Source: Paenibacillus_D tarimensis_A (GTDB lineage Bacteria; Bacillota; Bacilli; Paenibacillales; Paenibacillaceae). From it: a stretch of 64,000 bases of DNA. How positions within the stretch are numbered: position 1 is the first letter of the stretch; every line of letters starts with the position of its first letter. Below, in pieces: positions 10,301 through 19,079 of this stretch. The stretch covers positions 1,302,001 to 1,366,000 of the forward strand of contig CP166298.1 of assembly GCA_041281825.1 (NCBI GenBank), written 5' to 3'. Below the pieces are notes generated by a model, which was not told where the DNA came from, did no database searches, and worked only from the letters and a program-made list of their open reading frames with translations. The translations under genes were made by a program, and so were the position numbers.

Positions 10301-12788
10301 TGTAAATTACATCGGCAACAGCCAATGGCCCGATCCGCTGTTAAACGGCATAATCGATGAGTTCCGCATCTACAATTATGCCTTGAACGCAGAAGAAATT
10401 CAGGCCGTTTACAACAATACGACGAAATGGGTCGACAATAGCTTGCTTACGCTTCTGCTTGACGAAGCGGCCGAGGTAGTTGCCGACCATTACACAACGG
10501 ATAGCGCAGAAGCTTTCCAGACGGCGCTCGCAAATGCGGAGTCGGTGGCGGGAAATGCCGATGCGACTCAGGAGGAAATCGATGCGGCCGCAGCAAGCCT
10601 GCTGCAGGCACTCGAAGGGTTAGAGTTTATCGAAGGACTGCCGGTGCTTGCTCCGATTGGCGACAAATTGGTCATTGCGGATCAGCAGCTGATAATTACA
10701 GTTGAAGAAAAGAACGGCATGGATGGCGTTGAATACGGAGTCTTGGATCTGCCTGAAGGAGCGTCCTTCAACGCGGAAACGCGTACGTTCGATTGGACGC
10801 CGGGCAAAGAGCAGGGCGGTGTGCATACGATCGTCTTTACCGTCAAATCCGGGCATTTGTCAACCTCCAGAGCCGTCAAGATTACCGTGAAAGGATTGCC
10901 GGTAATCGCTGCCGAACCGGTTGTGGAACTGACTGCGAAAGAACCGTTCACCTATCAGGTGGAGGCATCCGATTCTTCGGGTGCGGAATTGACTTACCGC
11001 GCGGAGAATCTGCCTGCAGGCGCATCATTCGACGCACAGGCCGGCGCGTTCTCCTGGACTCCAGACCAAGCGGATTTCGGCATCAATCCGGTAACGTTCG
11101 CGGTCAGTAACGGAAGCTTTGAGGCGAGCCAAACGGTTGATTTTCATGTCAAGCTGAATGTGATTCCGCCTGAAGGTTATACGCAGGGCAGTTACTACCT
11201 GTACCTGAAGGAAGTGGCGCGGATCGAAGCGGAGATGTCGAAACCGGGAGCCGACAAGCAGACGCTGGCGGCAAGGCTTGCCGCAGCGGAAGCGTCCCTT
11301 GTGCCGGTGACCGAGCTTACCGAAAAATTCGACATCACTCAATCGATGGTTGTTGCCTCCTCCATCTCATGGGACAACAGCGTTGATGCGAACGTGAACG
11401 GCTGGCGCGCGTTCGACGGCAATACGACCACATCGCCCGACACCAAGACAGCTTCCGGCTGGGTGCGCGTCGATTTAGGTGAAGGTAACGAACTTGCGGT
11501 TAACGCCATCAGGTTCATCCCGAGACCGAACCAGATCGGCCGCATGAACGGAGCGATGATCCAGGGCTCTCACGACGGCACGAACTTCGTCACACTCTAC
11601 ACGATCAGCGGTGTAACCGAACTGAAATGGCATTCGGCTGAGTTTGTGAACGACACGGCTTACCGTTATTTACGTTATTACACGCAGAACGGGTTTGCCA
11701 ACGTCGGCGAGCTTGAGTTTAATCGGAAGCTGAAGGACAGAACGTTGGTTGAGGTTCTTCTGGAAGAAGCGGCCACGCTCGACGCAACGCTGTATACGGA
11801 AGACGACTGGAATGCGCTGGAAGCGTCTGTGTCAAACGCTGCGGCGCTGCCGTCCGATGCAAGCCAGGAAGAGATCGATGCAGCAGCCCTGCAGCTGCTT
11901 GACGCGCTGAAAGCGTTGAATGCAATTCCAGTCTTTGCCGAAATTCAGGATATGATTGTGGAGGCAGGAACCGACGTTGCATTTACCGTAAGCGCAACAG
12001 ACCGCGACGGCGACGCGCTCTCGTACGGTGCAGGCGCGCTGCCGGAAGGGGCGGCGTTCGATACGGCGACCGGAGCCTTTGCATGGGTTCCATATGTGGT
12101 GGGAGACAATACCGTGACGTTCTCCGTCTATGACGCAAGAGGAGCTTCTGCGGATATGGCAGTCGGAATCAAGGTGGTCGACACGATTGCCCCGGCAACG
12201 TCGGATGACGCTCCGCAGGGCTGGGTCAATCATGACGTAACGGTCAATCTGACCGCAGCCGACAGCGGGTCCGGCGTGGCGGCAACGTATTATACGCTGA
12301 ACGGCGGCGAAGTTCAGACCGGAGCATCGGTCAGCCTCACAGAGGACGGCGTTCATACGCTCGTATACTGGAGCGTGGACATCGCCGGCAATGCGGAGGA
12401 AGCGCATACCGTTACGATTCAACTCGATAAAACGGCGCCTGAGCTGAATGTCGTATTGGATAGGACGGAGCTGTGGCCGCCGAATCATAAAATGGTGACG
12501 ATCACAGCGGAAGTGAATGGCAGCGACAGCCTCTCCGGCATCGAATCGGTCATCCTGACCTCGATCACGAGCAATGAGCCGGATGAGGGGACGGGTGCGG
12601 AGGATGTTCCGAACGATATTCAGAACGCCGAATTCGGCACGTCCGATACCGTGTTCGACCTCCGGGCTGAACGGGCGGAAGAAGAGTCCGGACGGATTTA
12701 CTCCATTACCTATACCGCAACCGACATAGCGGGCAATACAGCCGTTAGGACGGTTACAGTCACCGTGCCGCACAACTCAAGGAAATAA
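4350..12788 (+). CDS. giant secreted multimodular carbohydrate-active protein (toroid-like catalytic module plus CBM array)
   Basis: The 2812-residue product has a signal peptide (residues 1 to about 45). Approximate layout: N-terminal beta region, then a helical domain (234-850) with toroid-like appearance as in polysaccharide lyases, a small beta-sandwich (850-934), FN3 (937-1028), a concanavalin/DUF1349-like module (1028-1231), FN3-like, F5/8C (1399-1533), FIVAR (1533-1601), two He_PIG, LamG (1828-2028), FIVAR, two He_PIG, F5/8C (2328-2461), FIVAR, He_PIG, an OmpL47-like domain (2611-2696) and a C-terminal Ig-like domain. The catalytic module was not assigned to a known CAZy family; possible active-site regions include RGGHQGDWGGYYGALGE and YHDGQAHFTDDYIH. 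The ATG at 4350 is chosen because AGGAGG at 4338-4343 ends 6 nt before it; the frame stays open to a GTG at 4263. No cell-wall anchor is seen. Residues about 70-2030 are nearly identical to the 30729 product. Confidence 0.75.
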   Translation: MVYRSKALFKRHRNISIRMLSVSLAAALILQLIVPVMTQVVDAEDQTAAASNANGYLDKLNFGNTDSESAHNLRGDFTSVITGFMGETARVSNPRVPQEGQGGDLTFTMKVDPYLRNYFTLKLAGEDNTSGYNSVVNINGEQVGYLRHGDYEAVSKGWWLPNRFYYNTVMLPLESTYGKETVEITIRTLNQWGGVTNSSRGFYSAYTHTQAYFNVEGEQQGYKFREGQNPDTIVAADLTNEEKQARIDGYMQNMINLFNNYSAKVDSNAGGKLSIIRYQDELKFYASALKYSWSPAQTPEEKQAALQRIFKTIDNHVKDYYRNTRQVLRGGHQGDWGGYYGALGEALYIVENLIKDDTIYGEAAFNAFLDEPFVTGTTEGEFSLAGVDWEGGELTRREAWERALKANFDFARSRLSYIYNQMLYTYEGAWEAHVGLGIIGSPFFEGKERSHQILLESLGIRPFLGEEVLVGPNGEELDVYHSLFYHDGQAHFTDDYIHIIGKGLAKSKLDENGDVVRRKPYGEHYYGLTEAGLTRENGYVANYGEAANYILNYYYKTLDHAGDEEINDELLKAALKNMHARGFVRYSSLDGDGKRVMRAEQMTDERNQTLTGFHAYGARVGLGMTMHYASLEMTMAQNEERYSGPEWDEYWQYAKEAVGFAQQQLADRQLFNANDFGNSGTNSGRNFRLAETYKYVTAERANYSRFGGSVMAGVVLPHTDFDYYRPEEIAALDVNPDDYEQFAWADIDNLYLSVKDGDFRLFGALFYRNKGSVSNGRLNVMKDNYSHVVQIATNNRFRYEDYYLRPDDIDTDYMSDQGVIAGGAPQALIGEVGPISYQPGVGTVNRDNHEPDTPYSGYPELQTSRYGKYFMIFNTTREEYGNTRTFDVELPADFSGSSVLDLVSGTNVPVVGGKVTLAPKSAMVLKLTSDIELAPKPFHVDFVNALAGNGYVGVSWKTTSGGQSYTIKRSETENGEYETIATGVTGNYYKDTAAQNGKVYYYKVAAVNENGAGWDSWRAKVDLTAPVSGNADTSWRDDRLGGTAGSAVIDGSSISIGSVGGAGLGEGDDYNIYKRDINDSLHVVSQVAAGNSTISAKLNSASGEASGIMMRDRLTEGKARYIYFGADESGNLVLQNRTRVSMHQWSNQVVSPMNANIEGYTAAEYPYIKLMRDHDSQTVYAFVSKDGADWNYVTKMMTLLPYAYYTGVVAAGEAEFSEVAVTEIPKGIVTPFTVRVNDQVTLHWNKPKQASWFNVYRTYDEEAGLTDPVSKPGTTELEDGSPWEEVLTGTRATSFQDALRFGSVHYKVMAVHGDGSPQPFSAAASASADSIDFVLEEAESLPASDYTKVSFYLFHKELDRIKAELAKPEADEQVLINEIYDAKKLLVSFRTLLTKVQLQPSMVRASDKALGNDSISEEQNGWYLFDGDFSTVTQTRSTISWVTVDFGAGNEKVVDTFRFKPRANVVNRVINTVFQGSNDGVNYVDLYKITSANATEWNSVLNPDKTPYRYIRIYDDHLGRCTFEEIEFLEIAVDKTLLTLLLEEAAAAVDAGVYTEDSLQALDQERVSAAAVLDNADATQAEVDAADNRLLAALDALVYIEGMPVLESQRDKTVIAETALTFKVEAVNTDADVVYGVIDLPQGASFDAASGMFEWMPGREQGGVHVVTFTATSGDLSSSKTIRITVKGQPVFEPVTTVELTAKQPFQYELPVSDPTGEPLVYSASELPEGAKFNASEGLFSWTPEQADYGSHSVTFTVGNGFFEVSQTIHFKVDLSILPAEDYTRGSYYLYIQEVERIRTEIVKPDADIAQLLAELEQAEGRLVQVPLSLYSFEGNADNAIGSSDGTVHGTPVYAEGVVGQAVDLAGENYVTLPKTHALANYDEITLATWVYWKGGNQWQRIFDFGNDRNQYLFLTPRSGNNTLRFGIKNGSNEQMVQTSQMPAGQWVHVAVTLGNSTAKLYVNGEEKASAGGFTIKPSDFKPGVNYIGNSQWPDPLLNGIIDEFRIYNYALNAEEIQAVYNNTTKWVDNSLLTLLLDEAAEVVADHYTTDSAEAFQTALANAESVAGNADATQEEIDAAAASLLQALEGLEFIEGLPVLAPIGDKLVIADQQLIITVEEKNGMDGVEYGVLDLPEGASFNAETRTFDWTPGKEQGGVHTIVFTVKSGHLSTSRAVKITVKGLPVIAAEPVVELTAKEPFTYQVEASDSSGAELTYRAENLPAGASFDAQAGAFSWTPDQADFGINPVTFAVSNGSFEASQTVDFHVKLNVIPPEGYTQGSYYLYLKEVARIEAEMSKPGADKQTLAARLAAAEASLVPVTELTEKFDITQSMVVASSISWDNSVDANVNGWRAFDGNTTTSPDTKTASGWVRVDLGEGNELAVNAIRFIPRPNQIGRMNGAMIQGSHDGTNFVTLYTISGVTELKWHSAEFVNDTAYRYLRYYTQNGFANVGELEFNRKLKDRTLVEVLLEEAATLDATLYTEDDWNALEASVSNAAALPSDASQEEIDAAALQLLDALKALNAIPVFAEIQDMIVEAGTDVAFTVSATDRDGDALSYGAGALPEGAAFDTATGAFAWVPYVVGDNTVTFSVYDARGASADMAVGIKVVDTIAPATSDDAPQGWVNHDVTVNLTAADSGSGVAATYYTLNGGEVQTGASVSLTEDGVHTLVYWSVDIAGNAEEAHTVTIQLDKTAPELNVVLDRTELWPPNHKMVTITAEVNGSDSLSGIESVILTSITSNEPDEGTGAEDVPNDIQNAEFGTSDTVFDLRAERAEEESGRIYSITYTATDIAGNTAVRTVTVTVPHNSRK
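4560..10443 (+). repeat. 5.9-kb long direct repeat, copy A
   Basis: This segment matches 30924-36807 at a constant offset of 26,364 bp, checked at about 5050, 8935 and 10431, which means no net insertion or deletion. Most of it is nearly identical at base level; the exception is roughly 8520-8935, which encodes one F5/8C domain and differs strongly. Beyond 10443 the two genes diverge completely. Confidence 0.9.
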
Positions 12789-12811
12789 AATAGAAGCTGT
12801 ACAACACAATC

Positions 12812-12852
12812 GAAAGAAGCCCCGATAAATAGATTGGGGCCTTCTTTCTAAA
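12812..12852 (+). terminator. Rho-independent terminator
   Basis: GAAAGAAGCCCC at 12812-12823 pairs with GGGGCCTTCTTTC at 12836-12848, with one bulged base. It lies 24 bp after the giant gene and ends in a short T-rich stretch, so the next gene is probably transcribed from its own start or by readthrough. Confidence 0.65.
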
Positions 12853-12908
12853 ATAGCAAATAGACATCTAATCATGTCTAATCATCCCATTTATCTAGGA
12901 GGAGCGTT

Positions 12909-15900
12909 ATGCAAAGAGACACAGCATTTCGTATCATAAACCTATGGAGGCGGTTGCTGGCAGCAGTTGTTGCAGTGAGCATGGTTGCTGCAATATTAAT
13001 CCCGATTGGCGCGGCATCGGCTGCAGATGACGGTGCAATTGCAAGCACAGAAAATCAGGTTGAAATCCATGAAACGATAAGCAGCAATGGATTTACCCAT
13101 CCCGGTGTCGGATTAACCAAGCCCATACTGGAAACGATCAGGGAGCAAGTGCAGGCGCAAAAAGAGCCTTGGTATTCCTATTTCAGGTCGATGACCGGAT
13201 CCGGATTCGCTTCCAAAACGGCTAAGCCCCGAAATCAAAGCTCCTCGGATCCGACCAAACCGGATAGCGATCGTTTTGACAGCCAGGGCTTTCAACAAAG
13301 GTTCATAAATGATGCCCTGTTGACATATACGCAAGCGTTAATGTATGTGATCACCGGCGATGAGACGTATCGGGCCAATGCCATGCACACCATTCGCATC
13401 TGGTCCCAGATGGATCCGACGAAATATGCCTATTACAGCGATGCGCATATTCATACGGGAGTGCCGCTCAACTGGATGGTCACTGGGGCGGAAATCCTGA
13501 GGTATACCAGCTCCGAGACGCCGGAGCTGCAGTGGACGGACCAAGACACGGCTGCTTTCTCGAACAACCTGATTACGCCGGTCATCGAAACCTTCCAACA
13601 TACCAACTACCGGTTCATGAACCAACATACTTATCCGTTGCTGGGGGCCATGGCGGGCTATATCTTCACCGACAACAGAGAGAGGTACAACGAGGCTGTC
13701 GAATGGTTCACCGTAAATAAGACGGCGCGTGATCAAGGCTTCAACGGATCTGTCAGCCGGTTGTTCCGTTTGGTCGATCGCAATGACTTGACAGGTGAAC
13801 CGGCCGAGCCGCGCGTCCAGCTTGTAGAGATGGGACGGGATCAGGCGCATGCCGGCGGCGATGTGACGAATGCCGCAATTATCTCGCGTATGATGCTGGC
13901 TCAAGGAACCAAAGTAGACCCGGTGGAAGGAACGGTTTCCACCAATGCCGATGCTGTAGGTCCGTACGAGTTTCTGAATGATCGAATTTTGGCTGCGGCT
14001 GACTATTACTTGCAGTTTATGCTTGGCTATGACACGCCATGGACGCCGGTGGCGTATGCCATTTCACCGGATGGCACGATAAGAGATACCTATAATTACA
14101 TTTCAAACAGTTACAGAGGAAGATTAAACGGCCTCAACTTCTGGGATATGTACTACTACTACACGTATGTCAAAGGAGAAAATATCAGGGAGAAGGCTCC
14201 TCACTTTTACGAAGCATTTACCAAACGGGTTCCTTTCAATTGGGAAAATCGGGATGGCGGCGGAGACTTCTGGCTTTACATGCCGAAAGAAGCGGAGTCC
14301 GAGGGGACGAAGTATCATCCGAAGGTGTCGGCAAATAGACAATGGCTTGAAGTTGAAGACCGGTATACGAAATTTGACAACAATGCGGTTACCATGCAAG
14401 AAGGAGATACCTCCTTTGTCAGGCTGCATGCAACGGAAACGGGAACGAAAATAGCGTATATTAATTCCGGCTATAGCTCGGGAACTTTCGGATTAAAGTT
14501 TCGAACCAATGGCGTAGCCACATTGAACATGTTATTTTCTTCATGGACATTGCCGGATACGAAAGGCCAGTGGAAATATATGGTCATGAGTGGCTGGATG
14601 AGTGACATGGCCTATTTCACTGTAACAGGATCTGACGGCACTACAGTTGACATGGATCACATTTATGCCAACCCGGGAACGCAATTGACACCGCCGGTAT
14701 TCAATGCGGGCAACTCGGATTTGGAAGTATTTACTTACGCGGGAGCGCCTCTGCATCTCGATTTCTCGGCTACGGATGAAAGCAGTACGGATGTTGTTGC
14801 ATATGAGCTTCAGCATAATCCGGAAGGCTCTGCAATCGATGCGGACACCGGCGCATTTTCCTGGACGCCGACGCAAGCCGATACCGCTGTCTTTGTCGTA
14901 GCGGCTTCTGATGGCAATACGGTTACAACTAAGGATGTTACGATTGTAGTAGCCGATGATCGGGCTTCTGCCGTACAAGCCGTAATCGCTCAATACGATC
15001 CAAACGCGATTTATGTGTCTGCATCGCTTGCTCATTATCAAACCGTGTATGATGAGACCGTGAATTTGATTGACGTTGCATCCGATGAAGCCTTCCTTCA
15101 GCAATTGGCAACGCTGAGGAGTGTAACCGAAAGTCTTGAGCTGGTGACGCCATTAAGACGTGACGGGAGCATTCATTACTCGGATAAAGTATATTGGTCA
15201 AGCTGGGGTTCCAGGATTGTACAAATGGACGATTTGAATGTTGAGACCGGCGGTTGGTACGGTCTTGCGCTCGAATACCCTTGGAATCCGCATCATATCG
15301 TGGATTTTGGACCTGATTATAAGGTATCCGCCACGGAATTCGGTCTCCAAAGCAATATCTTTCCAGACCGTCTCGCCAATTCTACGGTATACGGATCGAA
15401 CGATAGGGAAACGTGGACCCGGTTGACACCGGGAGTAACACGGATGACTCAAGAATATCAAATCCTAGATGTGGATCCTGCGTATCACAATGAGAAGTAC
15501 CGCTTTATCAAATTGCAAATGATTAAGTCGCTTCCGGACGTTCTTTACGGCGTCGCCCGAAATTTTCTGGAACTGCGGGAATTTAGAATCTACGGACAGC
15601 GCTATGAAATCGACAACAAGCTGGAATCCGTCTCGATCGGATCGGACCAGAGCCTGAGAAACAGGGTCGGGACAGGCGACACGATTAAATTGACGATCAA
15701 TGCAAGAGAAGCGATCAATAATGTAAGAGTCAAGATCCAAGGCCAGGACGTGGATGTCAGCACATCCGACAATATAAACTGGACGGCCGAGCTGCCCGTG
15801 ACTGCGGCGGTACCGACAGGCGAGGTAAAATTCGTCATTAATTATAAACATCAAGACGGAACGGATGGAGATCCGGCGTATTTTACAACAGACAGTACTA

Positions 15901-18900
15901 GGCTGTTCATCGTCGACGAGTCCGATCTGATTCGCGATGTGGCGAGCATTGCAAATTTAATCGATCCTTCTACTACTGGAGGAAGACCGAATGCAGAAGT
16001 AACCTTGCAACAGGTAAACCGTTTATTTGATGGCGATATCAATACCGCTGCCGAATTCCGCAACGGTGATACTGGAAGCGGAGCATACATTACCTTTGAC
16101 TTCAAAGAAGGCGGTCAGGTTACGCTTACGAGTGTAGAGCTGCTTGCGGCCAATAATGTTGCAGGCCGTCTTAACGGTGCGGTTGTCCAAGGCTCCAATG
16201 ACAATGCAACATGGACAAACCTCACGCCTGCAGCGGGAGGTACACCGGAGTGGCAGACGTTGCCGGTCAGCAGCCAGGAATCGTACCGTTATATCCGCAT
16301 TTTCAATTGGGATAGGTGGTACGGCAATATGGCTGAAGTCAGATTCCATGGCACGGTTACATCCCTTAGCAAGATCGAGTCGGCTTCGCTCAGTTCGGAT
16401 CAGAGCATCCGTAACCGAATTGTGCCTGGAGACACGGTCAAATTAACGATTAAGGCCAAGGAAGCAATCCACGACGCCAAGGTTGTGATTCAAGGCCAGG
16501 AAGCAACGGTCAGCACGCAAGACAACATCAACTTTACGGCCCTTGCGACGTTGCCGCAAGGCGCTGCAGAAGGTCCGGTAGCATTCACGATTAACTACAA
16601 AGAGCAAGATGGAACGGATGGATTCCCGGTCACGATGACGACGGATAACTCTTCGCTGTTCCTGGTTGACGAGTCCGATGTGATTCGCGATGTGGCGAGT
16701 ATAGCGAATTTGATCGATCCTTCTACTTCGTTGAATCGACCGAATGCATCCGTTACCTTGCAACAGGTAAATAATCTGTTTGACAGCAATAGCAACACTG
16801 CTTCCGACTTCCGCAACGGCAGCAACGGTGCGGGGGGATACATTACCTTTGACTTTAAAGAAGGCGCTCAGGTTACGCTTACAAGTGTAGAGCTGCTGGC
16901 GGCTAATAATGTTGCAGGCCGTCTTAACGGTACGGTTGTCCAAGGCTCCAATGACAATACAACATGGACAGACCTAACGCCTGCAGCGGCAGGTACATCG
17001 AGGTGGCAGACGTTGCCGGTCAGCAGTCAGGAATCATATCGGTATATCCGTATTTGGAACTGGAGATCGTGGTACGGCAATATGGCGGAAGTCAGATTCC
17101 ATGGCACGGTTACTTCCAACAACAAAATCGAGTCGGCTTCGCTCAGTTCGGATCAGAGCATCCGTAACCGGATTGTGCCTGGAGACACGGTCAAATTAAC
17201 GATCAAGGCCAAGGAAGCGATCCACGACGCCAAGGTTGTCATTCAAGGCAAGGAAGCAACGGTCAGCACGCAAGATAATATTAACTTTACGGCTGTTGCG
17301 ACGATGCCGCAAGACGCGACGGCAGGTCCGGTGACATTCAAGATGGACTACGAAAAGCAAGATGGAACGGACGGGTTCCCGGTCTCGACAACGACGGATA
17401 ACTCTGCACTGTTTCTAGTTGACGAGTCCGATCTGATTCGCGACGTGCCTGGCATAACGCATTTGATCGATCCTTCTACCTCGTTGAATCGACCGAATGC
17501 ATCCGTTACCTTGCAACAGGTAAACAATCTGTTTGACAGCAATAGAAACACCGCTTCCGACTTCCGCAACGGTAGCAACGGAGCGGGGGGATACATTACC
17601 TTCGACTTTAAAGAAGGCAATCAGGTCACGCTTACAAATGTAGAGCTGCTGGCGGCCAATAATGTTGCCCATCGAATCACGGGTACGGTTGTCCAGGGCT
17701 CCAATGACAATGTAACATGGACGACGCTCACACCCGAAGCGGCATCCACAGTGGAGTGGCAAAGCCTGGCGGTCGGCAGCCAAGAACCGTACCGGTATAT
17801 CCGTGTTTGGAACTGGAGATCTTGGTTCGGCAATATGGCCGAACTGAGATTGCATGGAGAAGTGAAAGCGGCTGACGCAACGCCTCCGGTAACAACGGAT
17901 GACGCACCGAAGGGATGGGTCAACAAGGATACAAAGGTAACTCTCCAAGCCATTGATGCGGAATCAGGCGTTGCGGCTACCTATTACACGGTAAACGGCG
18001 GCGAGCAGCAAACCGGGAATGAGGTTGTGTTCACTGCCGAGGGAGAACATACGTTAGTCTATTGGAGTGTGGACGGGGCAGGCAACGTTGAAGCTGCGCA
18101 TAGCGTTGTTGTTGCCATCGATAAGACGGCACCGGCAGTAGCGGCGTTATCAGCTGATCATACGGGGCCGACCAACAGCGACGTTACGATAATGATCAGC
18201 TTTCCGGATGACGCTGCGTGGAAGGAATACAAAGTTGGCGAAAGCGGCGAATGGACTGCGTACACAGCTCCGGTAATCGTTTCCGATAATGTCACGGTGT
18301 ATGCGAGAGGAACGGATGAGGCGGGCAATGTATCGGATGTCAGCAGCTATGCGGTAACTAATATCGACAAGATAGGCCCCGTTAGTATCGCATCCATCAG
18401 TCCGGCCGAAGCTAATGGCCGGAGCGGATGGTATACATCGGATGTAACGGTAACCATGGATGTATATGACAATTTATCCGGCGTAGCGGCGACGTACTAT
18501 ACTTTGAACGGCGGCGAAGTTCAGACCGGAGCATCGGTAAGCCTGACAGAGGACGGCATCTATACGCTCGAATACTGGAGCGTCGACAACGCAGGCAATG
18601 CGGAAGAGGCGCATACGATTGTTGTACAAATTGATAAAACGGCGCCTGAGCTGAATGTCGTATTGGATAAGACAGAGTTGTGGCCGCCGAACCATAAACT
18701 GGTGACCATTACGGCGGCTGTGAACGGCAGCGACAATATGTCCGGCATTGAGTCAATTGTCCTGACCTCAATCACGAGCAGTGAGCCGGATGAGGGGACG
18801 GGTGCGGAGGATGTTCCCAACGATATCCAGAATGCCGAAACCGGCACGCTGGACACCTCGTACGACCTCCGGACTGAACGGGCGGAAGAAGGGGCCGGAC

Positions 18901-18995
18901 GCATTTACACCATTACCTATACGGCAACTGACAAAGCGGGTAACACAGCCGTTGTGACGGTTTCGGTTACTGTGGCACATAACATCTCAAAATAA
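12909..18995 (+). CDS. secreted alginate-lyase-superfamily protein with triple repeat and Ig-like array
   Basis: The 2028-residue product starts with a signal peptide (about 1-37). Residues about 60-400 resemble the alginate lyase fold (PF05426; PL5/PL38-type): HPGVGLTK at the domain start, NQHTYPLLGAMAGYIF and EMGRDQAHAGGDVTNAA, the last comparable to ESGRDQPHS in the 20643 product. Such enzymes cleave uronic-acid-containing chains by beta-elimination. Then come an He_PIG domain (about 595-680), an F5/8C-like region (730-895), three copies of a 250-residue unit (901-1653) pairing a beta domain with an F5/8C-like domain, three Ig/OmpL47-like domains (1653-1917), and the same C-terminal domain as the 4350 product (LWPPNHKLVTI). 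The ATG at 12909 follows AGGAGG. It lies downstream of the 4350 gene in the same direction and converges with araC at 19080. The substrate is unknown. Confidence 0.8.
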   Translation: MQRDTAFRIINLWRRLLAAVVAVSMVAAILIPIGAASAADDGAIASTENQVEIHETISSNGFTHPGVGLTKPILETIREQVQAQKEPWYSYFRSMTGSGFASKTAKPRNQSSSDPTKPDSDRFDSQGFQQRFINDALLTYTQALMYVITGDETYRANAMHTIRIWSQMDPTKYAYYSDAHIHTGVPLNWMVTGAEILRYTSSETPELQWTDQDTAAFSNNLITPVIETFQHTNYRFMNQHTYPLLGAMAGYIFTDNRERYNEAVEWFTVNKTARDQGFNGSVSRLFRLVDRNDLTGEPAEPRVQLVEMGRDQAHAGGDVTNAAIISRMMLAQGTKVDPVEGTVSTNADAVGPYEFLNDRILAAADYYLQFMLGYDTPWTPVAYAISPDGTIRDTYNYISNSYRGRLNGLNFWDMYYYYTYVKGENIREKAPHFYEAFTKRVPFNWENRDGGGDFWLYMPKEAESEGTKYHPKVSANRQWLEVEDRYTKFDNNAVTMQEGDTSFVRLHATETGTKIAYINSGYSSGTFGLKFRTNGVATLNMLFSSWTLPDTKGQWKYMVMSGWMSDMAYFTVTGSDGTTVDMDHIYANPGTQLTPPVFNAGNSDLEVFTYAGAPLHLDFSATDESSTDVVAYELQHNPEGSAIDADTGAFSWTPTQADTAVFVVAASDGNTVTTKDVTIVVADDRASAVQAVIAQYDPNAIYVSASLAHYQTVYDETVNLIDVASDEAFLQQLATLRSVTESLELVTPLRRDGSIHYSDKVYWSSWGSRIVQMDDLNVETGGWYGLALEYPWNPHHIVDFGPDYKVSATEFGLQSNIFPDRLANSTVYGSNDRETWTRLTPGVTRMTQEYQILDVDPAYHNEKYRFIKLQMIKSLPDVLYGVARNFLELREFRIYGQRYEIDNKLESVSIGSDQSLRNRVGTGDTIKLTINAREAINNVRVKIQGQDVDVSTSDNINWTAELPVTAAVPTGEVKFVINYKHQDGTDGDPAYFTTDSTRLFIVDESDLIRDVASIANLIDPSTTGGRPNAEVTLQQVNRLFDGDINTAAEFRNGDTGSGAYITFDFKEGGQVTLTSVELLAANNVAGRLNGAVVQGSNDNATWTNLTPAAGGTPEWQTLPVSSQESYRYIRIFNWDRWYGNMAEVRFHGTVTSLSKIESASLSSDQSIRNRIVPGDTVKLTIKAKEAIHDAKVVIQGQEATVSTQDNINFTALATLPQGAAEGPVAFTINYKEQDGTDGFPVTMTTDNSSLFLVDESDVIRDVASIANLIDPSTSLNRPNASVTLQQVNNLFDSNSNTASDFRNGSNGAGGYITFDFKEGAQVTLTSVELLAANNVAGRLNGTVVQGSNDNTTWTDLTPAAAGTSRWQTLPVSSQESYRYIRIWNWRSWYGNMAEVRFHGTVTSNNKIESASLSSDQSIRNRIVPGDTVKLTIKAKEAIHDAKVVIQGKEATVSTQDNINFTAVATMPQDATAGPVTFKMDYEKQDGTDGFPVSTTTDNSALFLVDESDLIRDVPGITHLIDPSTSLNRPNASVTLQQVNNLFDSNRNTASDFRNGSNGAGGYITFDFKEGNQVTLTNVELLAANNVAHRITGTVVQGSNDNVTWTTLTPEAASTVEWQSLAVGSQEPYRYIRVWNWRSWFGNMAELRLHGEVKAADATPPVTTDDAPKGWVNKDTKVTLQAIDAESGVAATYYTVNGGEQQTGNEVVFTAEGEHTLVYWSVDGAGNVEAAHSVVVAIDKTAPAVAALSADHTGPTNSDVTIMISFPDDAAWKEYKVGESGEWTAYTAPVIVSDNVTVYARGTDEAGNVSDVSSYAVTNIDKIGPVSIASISPAEANGRSGWYTSDVTVTMDVYDNLSGVAATYYTLNGGEVQTGASVSLTEDGIYTLEYWSVDNAGNAEEAHTIVVQIDKTAPELNVVLDKTELWPPNHKLVTITAAVNGSDNMSGIESIVLTSITSSEPDEGTGAEDVPNDIQNAETGTLDTSYDLRTERAEEGAGRIYTITYTATDKAGNTAVVTVSVTVAHNISK
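15612..17868 (+). repeat. three tandem ~750-bp coding repeats inside the 12909 gene
   Basis: Units begin near 15612, 16363 and 17119. Each encodes KLESVSIGSDQSLRNR-like or KIESASLSSDQSIRNR-like starts and an F5/8C-like half with VELLAANNVA. Units 2 and 3 are closest to each other, often base for base, suggesting a recent duplication; unit 1 is more diverged. Confidence 0.9.
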
Positions 18996-19028
18996 TAAAA
19001 ATGTGCAAATTATATACAAACGCAGCAT

Positions 19029-19063
19029 GCCAAGAAGCTCTCCGATATGGGGAGCTTCTTGGC
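19029..19063. terminator. bidirectional terminator hairpin
   Basis: GCCAAGAAGCTC at 19029-19040 pairs with GAGCTTCTTGGC at 19052-19063, a 12-bp perfect stem extended by CC/GG pairs near the loop. It lies between the convergent lyase gene and araC gene and can serve both, although T-runs are short on either side. Confidence 0.65.
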
Positions 19064-19079
19064 AGTTTGAGGCGGTTTG

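Noticed and set aside
12909..18995. Surface anchoring of the giants through SLH or LPXTG motifs
   Set aside because: Neither SLH repeats nor an LPXTG plus hydrophobic tail was seen at the ends of the four giant proteins; anchoring, if any, would rely on other modules.
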